From positions 1 to 41,044 of the forward strand of contig JBIIJL010000008.1 of NCBI GenBank assembly GCA_044233795.1: a stretch of DNA of 41,044 nt. Reading direction: 5' to 3'. How positions within the stretch are numbered: the first letter of the stretch is position 1; every line of letters starts with the position of its first letter. A program made the position numbers and the translations under genes. This document shows positions 34,702-41,044 of this stretch, one piece after another. The notes beneath the pieces are model-generated. The model ran no database searches. It worked only from the letters and a program-made list of their open reading frames with translations, and was not told the DNA's origin. Source of the stretch: JBIIJL01 sp044233795 (GTDB lineage: Bacteria; Pseudomonadota; Gammaproteobacteria; Legionellales; Legionellaceae).

Positions 34702-35282
34702 GATAATTTATCCAGTGCGATATTTAACGTTAAGACGTTAAGACGTGGCTCCCCAAGGACAAACCACGGCCGATTTTTTAAATGTTCTGAAATTAACTGA
34801 TTAAGCGTTACCTCTGGGAGTTTACGAAGTCTTGCTATTCTTGGTACCTGATAAAAAGCCGCGTAAGGACTAATGTCAGGATCAAGGCCACTAGCAGATG
34901 CCGTAACCAAATCTACCGGGATGAGATCTCTATTACCCATATCGAGTTGTTTGAGTTGATTGATACGAGCCTGGACAGTTTCCAAAAAAACAGGATTAGA
35001 CGGACCTAAATTAGATGCGCGAGAAGCCTCACCATGATATGGAAAAGGAGTGGTTGCTGAAGGGCGACTCATGAAATATCTTGGCGAAGAAAACCATTGT
35101 CCAATATGTAGCGACCCGACCACACGCGCCCCATCTTTTACCAAACTCCCATTAGCCTGCCATGGGAAAAAAAGTTGTGCAAAAAACGTCACCAAAAGAG
35201 GATAGATCAATCCAGTCAATAGCGTCAGCATCAATAACATTTTCGACGCGACTTGCATCGTTTTTATTGCCTCTTTCAACAT
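34698..35282 (-). CDS. kdpC: Potassium-transporting ATPase subunit KdpC
   Basis: Small single-helix subunit of the KdpFABC pump, on the periplasmic face. I set the start at the ATG at 35282 (after AAAGGGATTAAAT), giving 194 residues (E. coli 190); the TTG at 35303 is a poorer choice. It has one membrane helix (SKMLLMLTLLTGLIYPLLVT). SPRYFMSRPSATTPFPY, SNLGPSN, LVTASASGLDPDISPYAA and the C-terminal VLTLNIALDKL are family stretches. It is 11 bases after the kdpB stop and overlaps kdpD by four. Confidence 0.94.
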   Translation of the reverse strand: MLKEAIKTMQVASKMLLMLTLLTGLIYPLLVTFFAQLFFPWQANGSLVKDGARVVGSLHIGQWFSSPRYFMSRPSATTPFPYHGEASRASNLGPSNPVFLETVQARINQLKQLDMGNRDLIPVDLVTASASGLDPDISPYAAFYQVPRIARLRKLPEVTLNQLISEHLKNRPWFVLGEPRLNVLTLNIALDKLS

Positions 35283-35293
35283 ATTTAATCCCT

Positions 35294-37363
35294 TTAAACC
35301 CAACCCAACCCCAACAAGACTACATCAATCAACTTTATCCCAAAGAAAGGCACAACAAGCCCCCCTACACCGTAAAATAGCACATGATTTCTTAGCAATT
35401 TTGTGGCGCCTACATGATGATACCTTACCCCTTTGAGCGCTAAAGGAATGAGCAACACGATAATGAGCGCATTGAAGATTACCGCGGATAATATTGCACT
35501 TTTAGGCGTAGCAAGATGCATAATGTTGAGACGATTAAGCAGCGGAAACGTGGTTGCAAAAGCAGCAGGAAGAATAGCAAAATACTTAGCAACATCATTT
35601 GCAATACTAAAAGTCGTTAAAGCACCTCGAGTCATCAGTAATTGTTTACCTATTTCTACAATTTCTATCAATTTAGTTGGATTTGAATCAAGATCAATTA
35701 AATTTCCAGCCTCTTTTGCCGCCTGTGTGCCAGTATTCATGGCCACCGCCACATCAGCTTGAGCAAGTGCTGGGGCATCATTGGTGCCATCTCCTGCCAT
35801 AGCAACCAAATGGCCTTGCGCCTGCAACTCACGTATCAGTTTAAGCTTTTCGATAGGTTTAGCATTTGCATAAAAATCATCTACCCCTGCTTCCGCCGCG
35901 ATAGCCGCCGCCGTCAGTGGATTATCTCCCGTAACCATGATGGTTTTGATACCCATACGACGCAATTGTGCGAATCGTTCACGGATCCCACCTTTAATAA
36001 TATCTTTAAGATAAATCACCCCTAAGACACTTTTATTTTCAGTCACTACAAGTGCAGTACCACCTTTACGTGAAATCTCTTCTACACTTTGCATGACTTC
36101 AGGAGGAAATACCCCCTTTTGGTCTAGTATGTATTCTTTAATAGAAAGTGCCGCACCCTTTCTAATTTGCCGACCCGGTAAATTAGCACCACTCATCCTT
36201 GTTTCAGCAGTAAATGGAATAAACGTTGCTTTAAGTTCTGAAATCTCGCGCCCACGAAGCCCATATTTCTTAGCTAAAATTACAATACTGCGACCTTCGG
36301 GCGTTTCATCTGACAATGAGGCAAGCTGAGCCGCATCAGCTAACGCTTCGATGTTTATATTTCGTGCTGGGATAAAATCAATAGCCTCTCGATTACCAAG
36401 CGTGATAGTCCCAGTTTTATCCAACAACAACACATCCACATCCCCCGCTGCTTCAACGGCTCGTCCCGACATAGCAACCACATTAGCTTTGATCATTCTA
36501 TCCATACCAGCAATTCCAATTGCGGAGATCAACCCGCCAATAGTAGTTGGCGCAAGACACACAAACAGCGCCACTAAAACAGTTATCGCAACCCCGTTTC
36601 CAGCATGTGCCTCTTGTATACTATACAAAGACAAGGGAAGGAGTGTTGAACAGACCAACAAAAAAACAATGGTCAGTGCTGCCAACAAAATTGTCAACGC
36701 AAGTTCATTGGGTGTTTTTTGGCGTTTTGCACTTTCCACTAATGAAATCATATGATCTAAAAAGGTTTCGCCAGGGTTTGAGGTGATCCGAATCAAAAGC
36801 CAATCTGATATCACTTGTGTCCCCCCCGTCACAGCGGAGCGATCCCCGCCACTTTCTCTAATCACTGGTGCACTCTCACCTGTAACAGCACTTTCGTTAA
36901 CACTTGCAACACCCTCGATAACTTCACCGTCGCTTGGGATAAAGTCTCCTGATTCGACCAATACAATATCACCTCGACATAACTCTTTAGATTGGACCAA
37001 CGTCATCTGGGCATGTCTTGAGGGCTTATTCAATTTTTTTGATTGGATTTCACGGCGTGCCTTACGTAACTCGTTGGCCTGTGCACGTCCGCGGCCTTCT
37101 GCCATACTTTCAGCAATATTGGCAAATAAAAGGGTGAGCCAAAGCCAAATGGTAATCGTAAGAATAAAATTAGCACTATCTTCTCCCTCACCAAAGAGCG
37201 CTTGAAGATAAAGACCGAAGGTAATCATTGATCCAATATACACCCCAAACATGATGGGATTTTTCATTTGATGGCGAATATTGAGTTTTAACAACGCCTC
37301 AATCAAAGCCGTTTTTATGAACTTGAATTTCCATAAAGAACGATGACTATCTCTAGCGACCAT
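35294..37363 (-). CDS. kdpB: Potassium-transporting P-type ATPase catalytic subunit KdpB
   Basis: Catalytic ATPase of the high-affinity potassium pump. It has 689 residues (E. coli 682). It contains VTGESAPVIRESGGD (actuator), LLLDKTGTITLGNRE with the phosphorylated Asp near residue 315, IRKGAALS in the nucleotide domain, MVTGDNPLTAAAIAAEAG and MAGDGTNDAPALAQADV. The last third has membrane helices. The ATG at 37363 lies 11 bases inside kdpA's end, so the two are coupled. The essential motifs all look intact, so the pump itself is probably functional even though the neighbouring sensor kinase is altered. Confidence 0.96.
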   Translation of the reverse strand: MVARDSHRSLWKFKFIKTALIEALLKLNIRHQMKNPIMFGVYIGSMITFGLYLQALFGEGEDSANFILTITIWLWLTLLFANIAESMAEGRGRAQANELRKARREIQSKKLNKPSRHAQMTLVQSKELCRGDIVLVESGDFIPSDGEVIEGVASVNESAVTGESAPVIRESGGDRSAVTGGTQVISDWLLIRITSNPGETFLDHMISLVESAKRQKTPNELALTILLAALTIVFLLVCSTLLPLSLYSIQEAHAGNGVAITVLVALFVCLAPTTIGGLISAIGIAGMDRMIKANVVAMSGRAVEAAGDVDVLLLDKTGTITLGNREAIDFIPARNINIEALADAAQLASLSDETPEGRSIVILAKKYGLRGREISELKATFIPFTAETRMSGANLPGRQIRKGAALSIKEYILDQKGVFPPEVMQSVEEISRKGGTALVVTENKSVLGVIYLKDIIKGGIRERFAQLRRMGIKTIMVTGDNPLTAAAIAAEAGVDDFYANAKPIEKLKLIRELQAQGHLVAMAGDGTNDAPALAQADVAVAMNTGTQAAKEAGNLIDLDSNPTKLIEIVEIGKQLLMTRGALTTFSIANDVAKYFAILPAAFATTFPLLNRLNIMHLATPKSAILSAVIFNALIIVLLIPLALKGVRYHHVGATKLLRNHVLFYGVGGLVVPFFGIKLIDVVLLGLGWV

Positions 37364-39095
37364 CGGCCCCCCATAAGGTCAACTGTTCAACAATAGGTCC
37401 TAGTGCCAATGCCGGAAGAAAGGACAACGCTCCTATTAAGATAATCACACAAATTAGCAATACGATAAAAAGGGGGGTATGTGTTGGTAAGGTACCCGAA
37501 CTAACAGGAATTACTCGTTTTTTTACCAATGCACCTGCGATTGCCAACGTTGGAATTGCTATCCAAAATCGACCAATCAGCATCACAAGCCCGCCCAGGT
37601 AATTATATGGAGGTGTATTGGCATTCAATCCCGCAAAAGCACTACCATTGTTATTCGCCATCGAAGTAAAAGCATAAAAAATTTCGGTCAATCCGTGTGG
37701 ACCTTGATTTAAAATCCCACCCAAGAATGCCTCACTTCTTAAAGCAAAAGCGGTAGTTATCAGCACAAGGATGGGCATCACCAGCACTGCTATCGCTGCC
37801 ATCTTCATTTCGAAAGGCTCTATTTTTTTTCCGAGATATTCAGGCGTTCGACCTACCATTAAGCCTGAAATAAATACAGTAATAATCACAAGCAACATCA
37901 TGCCATAAAGCCCTGAACCTACTCCGCCGAAGACCACCTCACCCAAATGCATCATCCACAATGGTATCATCCCAGAAAGTGGCGTATATGAGTCAAGCAT
38001 CGAATTCACAGCCCCATTTCCTGATGAAGTTGTAGCAACCGACCATAAAACTGAACTAACAATACCCAATCGAACTTCTTTTCCTTCCATATTACCACCA
38101 GGGTACAAACCATCGATGGGGGCCATCGCAACACCCATGTCTCCTAATGCTGGAAGACCCTGTTGTTCAAGCATCACAGCGGTAAATGCCATTGGCAGAA
38201 ACATAAACACCATAGCGAATAATATACTCAGACCTTGCCGTTTATCATTCACCATCTGTCCGAACGTGATGCAAAGAGAGGCCGGAATTAATAAGAGCGC
38301 GATCATTTCTAGAAAATTAGTTACAGGGGATGGATTTGCAAACGGATGCGCAGCGCTAGTACTAAAAAAACCACCACCATTAGTACCGAGTTGTGTGATA
38401 GCGACTTGGGAAGCGACAGGCCCCATTGGGATGACTTCTGAATAGCCATTTTTTGTTTCGAAACCACGAAGGCTTACATTTGGTTTCAGATTTTGAATCA
38501 CGCCAAGTGCTACCAGCATCAAGGCCAACACAAACGACAATGGCAAAAGAATGTACAACACCCCACGCAGCGTATCAACCCAAAAATTGCCGAGCACTTT
38601 ACCACTATGGCTGGCAAATCCCCTAGCCAATGCGACTAACAATGACATTCCAGTAGCTGCTGAAAGAAAATTCTGTGAAGTAAAAGCCAGCATTTGTGTT
38701 AAATAGCTCATACTGGTTTCACCACTATAGGCTTGCCAATCTGTATTGGTGGTAAAACTTACTGCCGCATTGAACGCTAAATCAGCACTCGGCGCACTAA
38801 AATGCTGCGGATTAAAAGGTAGGTAATTTTGCAAACGTTGGATGCCATAAACGAGCAGCACTCCCAATAGATTAAATATCAACATAGCAGAAAGATAAGC
38901 CTTCCAATCCATTTCATCATCTGGATTAATGCAGCATATTTTGATTAAAAAAAGCTCTATTGGTAACCTTTTCCTTAAATATTGAGGCCCTCTTCCTGCA
39001 TAAACCTCGGCCATGTACCACCCCAATGGCTTAACCAGAAGCAGTAACACTGCAAGAAATAAAACTATCTCAAATAAACCGAACCGATTAATCAT
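37353..39095 (-). CDS. kdpA: Potassium-transporting ATPase channel subunit KdpA
   Basis: Potassium-channel-like subunit of KdpFABC. I set the start at the ATG at 39095 (MINRFGLFEIVLFLAVLLLL), with AAGGA four bases upstream; this gives 580 residues against 557 in E. coli. A frame extending to a TTG at 39194 reads through the inserted element and is not the natural N-terminus. The four filter regions are TNTDWQAYSGET (E. coli has TNTNWQ), QLGTNGGGFFSTSAAHP, SSGNGAVNSML and MANNNGSAFAGL. The ten-helix plan is visible. Its stop overlaps kdpB by 11 bases. The N-to-D change in the first filter stretch may be a natural variant. Confidence 0.95.
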   Translation of the reverse strand: MINRFGLFEIVLFLAVLLLLVKPLGWYMAEVYAGRGPQYLRKRLPIELFLIKICCINPDDEMDWKAYLSAMLIFNLLGVLLVYGIQRLQNYLPFNPQHFSAPSADLAFNAAVSFTTNTDWQAYSGETSMSYLTQMLAFTSQNFLSAATGMSLLVALARGFASHSGKVLGNFWVDTLRGVLYILLPLSFVLALMLVALGVIQNLKPNVSLRGFETKNGYSEVIPMGPVASQVAITQLGTNGGGFFSTSAAHPFANPSPVTNFLEMIALLLIPASLCITFGQMVNDKRQGLSILFAMVFMFLPMAFTAVMLEQQGLPALGDMGVAMAPIDGLYPGGNMEGKEVRLGIVSSVLWSVATTSSGNGAVNSMLDSYTPLSGMIPLWMMHLGEVVFGGVGSGLYGMMLLVIITVFISGLMVGRTPEYLGKKIEPFEMKMAAIAVLVMPILVLITTAFALRSEAFLGGILNQGPHGLTEIFYAFTSMANNNGSAFAGLNANTPPYNYLGGLVMLIGRFWIAIPTLAIAGALVKKRVIPVSSGTLPTHTPLFIVLLICVIILIGALSFLPALALGPIVEQLTLWGADGR

Positions 39096-39106
39096 CGCAT
39101 CCTTAC

Positions 39107-39210
39107 TAAGGTCTGTTGACAATCCGTTTTGGATAATGTTCCAAATTGCCCACGTACCGTGGACATGCCACATCACGTAAACGTTGTAGAGCAATTGTCA
39201 ACACGCCCTA
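39107..39210. mobile_element. 104-base MITE-like element between kdpF and kdpA
   Basis: Two terminal inverted repeats of 17 bases (39107-39123 and 39194-39210) match at 14 positions; the inner nine bases (GTTGACAAT/ATTGTCAAC) are perfect. Both ends start with TA, which could be target duplication. The interior has a palindrome, CCACG-TAC-CGTGG, at 39150-39162 and no coding frame of its own. It fills most of the kdpF-kdpA gap, which is usually a few bases. Its right 24 bases recur at 2234-2257. The ends look like those of a DNA transposon, but the family is unassigned. Confidence 0.6.
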
Positions 39211-39218
39211 TAATATTG

Positions 39219-39305
39219 TTAAAAAAGCTCTGGTTTAAACAATACAATAAGCAAATAAATAAACAAAGCTGCAGTTACCACTCCGCAAACTAAATAAACG
39301 CTCAT
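39219..39305 (-). CDS. kdpF: Potassium-transporting ATPase small subunit KdpF
   Basis: KdpF is a tiny single-helix subunit that stabilises the KdpABC complex. This 28-residue reading frame starts at the ATG at 39305, after GAGGATCGAGC, and stops at 39219. Most of it is one membrane helix (VVTAALFIYLLIVLFKPELF), with the Leu/Tyr-rich core and charged Lys-Pro-Glu end usual for KdpF. It is immediately upstream of kdpA, apart from the inserted element, and shares the ATGA overlap with the small gene before it. Confidence 0.88.
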   Translation of the reverse strand: MSVYLVCGVVTAALFIYLLIVLFKPELF

Positions 39306-39412
39306 TGCTCGATCCTCGAAATTGCGTCATAAAAGTATATTAAGGCCTTTGAAAGTAGAAAGAAGCCTACTAACCCAAAAACGATAAAAAGATCAATCAT
39401 CACAAATTCCAT
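39302..39412 (-). CDS. 36-residue membrane peptide encoded upstream of kdpF
   Basis: Single-helix small protein, MEFVMIDLFIVFGLVGFFLL followed by SKALIYFYDAISRIEQ. It begins at the ATG at 39412, eight bases after AGGA, and its TGA overlaps the kdpF start (ATGA), so it is probably translationally coupled as the first gene of the kdp operon. It is not KdpF itself, which follows. Function is unknown; it may be an accessory to the pump. Length, ribosome site and coupling argue for a real gene. Confidence 0.72.
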   Translation of the reverse strand: MEFVMIDLFIVFGLVGFFLLSKALIYFYDAISRIEQ

Positions 39413-39613
39413 TCAGATGTCCTGGATTACATTCTACCTTCGAAGAGGCCATAAATTCAAAGTATTAAAAATTACAGTCAATGCATAATATGATTGACAA
39501 AAATCATATAGATTATTTTTAGAACTTGATGTATACTTTTGTGCAAATATTGCTAATCGTTGTATTAGTACAAACAACTATAGTTAGCTCTTCATGTCAT
39601 CTGGAGGTAGACA
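39413..39613. promoter_or_regulatory. Divergent promoter region of the kdp operon and the Sel1/TPR gene
   Basis: This 201-base AT-rich gap should contain the kdp promoter (minus) and the promoter of the gene starting at 39614 (plus). A plus-strand TATACT at 39532-39537 is a plausible -10 box with a weak -35. TTGACA at 39494-39499 has no well-placed -10. I cannot recognise a KdpE site with confidence. Confidence 0.4.
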
Positions 39614-41044
39614 ATGACTAAGCATCTCGAACTCAGTACAATAATTGACACCGCCTTCGAAGCGCTTTCAACCCGTGGAAATGAAGCTATCGTTGAATTT
39701 TGCGATATACTCGACGAGATTAAAGATTCATCTTTACGCCAGAAGCACATCAATAAAGCTATCAAGGCATTAACACTCCTGACCAAATCACCAAAAACTA
39801 ATCAAATTGGCAAAAATTGGTTTTACCTTGGTGTCATGTATGAAAGAACCCTTGTTGAAAGCTCTAAGGCTTCTCATTCTAGCTCATTCATAGAACCAGC
39901 CGACTCAGTCGAGCTTTTTTCATCCGACAATAACGACTCAGAAGAGTCATATGCTGCGGTAAAAGCAGATGAATGCTATCATACAGCACATCAGTTGGGT
40001 GATTTTTTTGCCAGCTACCGTATAGCCGTACGCTACGAATTTGGCATTGGTGGTGACTACAGATACGATTTTGCAGAGCATTATTATAAAGAAGCGATGA
40101 AAGATCCTATTCTCAAGACAGCTGCAACGGTAAGATACGACGCTGTAAGAAGCAACAGCTCCATTAGTAATTCAGTCACACCATTCTGGCTTGATAATAT
40201 CAGTGAATCAACGAACAAATCAAAGGTTATATTGTCTATTTCAAAAGCAGAGCATGAGGAAATAATTAATCAAGCTGACGCTCAAAAAATCATCGGTGAC
40301 ATCATTAATGCCATAAGATCTGGTAAATATTCTGGTATAGTTCAATTTGTAAATATCATTAACCTACCTAAATTTGCATTTGCAAAACAAGAGTTCATCG
40401 ACAGCATTATTATCGAGGTTTCAAGGTTATTATTGACAAGTGAAGATAAACTCATTAAATCAAATGCTAATTTTTGTAAAGGTTACCTCTTCGAATTTAA
40501 CCTTACTGAGAGTAATGAAAAAAAGGATGAGACTGAAGAATTCGAGCACATTGTACAACATACGGATTCAGACGTTGGCTCCGAGTGCTCAGAAATTAAT
40601 CATTTAGAGTTTTTTGAGGACGATCCTGATGAGCGACTAGAAAAAGCGATCGAGCTTTATAATGAGGCTGTATCGATAGATACGAATCCTTTTGCTATCT
40701 CACGTCTTATGCACATTTATCAGCAGAGTATCAAAGACGCTGATGTTGTAACTGATGAGAGGAAAAAATTTGCAGAACTTGAAGCATCACTTGAAGACGT
40801 TCGTAACCTCAACCTAAAAATTGCAAAAGTCTTTAGCGCGTTGGATGAAATGCAAAATTACGGAAACGAACTCAGATTTGGTGGTGAAAAATCCAAAGGG
40901 GAAATGGTAGAAAATCACGCCATCGATCTTAAAATCAAGCTCTACGATTTTATGATTAAAATGCAATCCCCTGATACACCAGACGCTGATAAAACACGGG
41001 ACTACATCGCAAAATTTGAGCAGGACTTCAAGAAATCACTTCAT
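39614..41044 (+). CDS. Sel1/TPR-type repeat protein of unknown function, 3' end outside the window
   Basis: The frame is open from the ATG at 39614 to the window edge, 477 codons with no stop. The start is strongly supported by GGAGGT at 39603-39608, five bases upstream. A Sel1/TPR-like repeat lies at residues 118-165 (DFFASYRIAVRYEFGIGG, then DFAEHYYKEAMKDP), and a TPR-like unit near 339-370 (RLEKAIELYNEAVSIDTNPF). Between them are acidic, Ser-rich stretches (SSDNNDSEES). There is no signal peptide or membrane segment. Such repeats bind proteins. In Legionella-like genomes Sel1 proteins are often secretion substrates, which is a hypothesis here. It is divergent from kdp. Confidence 0.85.
   Translation, partial: MTKHLELSTIIDTAFEALSTRGNEAIVEFCDILDEIKDSSLRQKHINKAIKALTLLTKSPKTNQIGKNWFYLGVMYERTLVESSKASHSSSFIEPADSVELFSSDNNDSEESYAAVKADECYHTAHQLGDFFASYRIAVRYEFGIGGDYRYDFAEHYYKEAMKDPILKTAATVRYDAVRSNSSISNSVTPFWLDNISESTNKSKVILSISKAEHEEIINQADAQKIIGDIINAIRSGKYSGIVQFVNIINLPKFAFAKQEFIDSIIIEVSRLLLTSEDKLIKSNANFCKGYLFEFNLTESNEKKDETEEFEHIVQHTDSDVGSECSEINHLEFFEDDPDERLEKAIELYNEAVSIDTNPFAISRLMHIYQQSIKDADVVTDERKKFAELEASLEDVRNLNLKIAKVFSALDEMQNYGNELRFGGEKSKGEMVENHAIDLKIKLYDFMIKMQSPDTPDADKTRDYIAKFEQDFKKSLH

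Noticed and set aside
39096..39194. N-terminal extension of KdpA from a TTG codon
   Set aside because: The extension is translated from the inserted element, lacks a ribosome site, and is absent from the family; the ATG at 39095 with AAGGA is a better start.

Overview
The window looks like chromosomal DNA of a gammaproteobacterium, AT-rich by eye (I did not count GC). The complete ybgC-tolQRAB order, the ruvB-ybgC link, MutM, PabB, a zinc-type HemB, ComEC and the Kdp system fit that group. An E1-alpha/E1-beta/E2 pyruvate-dehydrogenase-type operon, large coiled-coil proteins without recognisable domains, an ankyrin protein with a possible cysteine-protease domain and a Sel1/TPR-type protein suggest a host-associated lineage such as Legionellales (Legionella/Coxiella/Berkiella-like). 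The lineage is inferred from gene style, not from a marker gene. I saw no rRNA, tRNA, CRISPR array or complete transposase gene.

Layout. 1-5.5 kb: the end of an acyl-CoA synthetase (fadD), convergent pabB, then the three-gene pdhABC-type operon behind a palindromic leader. 5.5-12.8 kb, minus strand: a decayed ABC-transporter remnant, mutM, an S1/P1-type nuclease, the tol-pal-type operon (tolB, A, R, Q, ybgC; no pal), ruvB and a small unknown gene. 13-16 kb, plus strand: arginase and ornithine aminotransferase overlapping as an operon, then hemB. 16-17.2 kb, minus strand: an L,D-transpeptidase lipoprotein and a small c-type cytochrome. 17.4-27.7 kb is the accessory block: a 1654-residue unknown protein with an Asp-Ser repeat tail, a divergent 640-residue multi-pass protein, a 245-residue membrane-anchored protein, an LpxO/AspH-like hydroxylase, and an ankyrin protein whose N-terminal half carries Cys/His/Asp motifs like a YopT-type protease. 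27.8-32 kb: a YbiT-like ABC-F ATPase and, in the opposite direction, comEC. 32-39.4 kb, minus strand: a Kdp potassium-pump operon (36-residue small protein, kdpF, kdpA, kdpB, kdpC, kdpD). 39.6 kb to the end: the start of a Sel1/TPR-type protein cut by the window edge.

How it fits together. The housekeeping parts cover acyl-CoA and acetyl-CoA formation, folate and haem precursors, arginine breakdown, envelope constriction and DNA repair. The Kdp locus is the most unusual known system here. Its KdpD has Asn where the phosphoacceptor His should be, no kdpE follows it, and a 104-bp element with inverted ends sits between kdpF and kdpA. One end of that element recurs upstream of pdhA. The block at 17-28 kb is the best place to look for undescribed biology: neighbouring genes of unknown function with features common among type IV secretion substrates.
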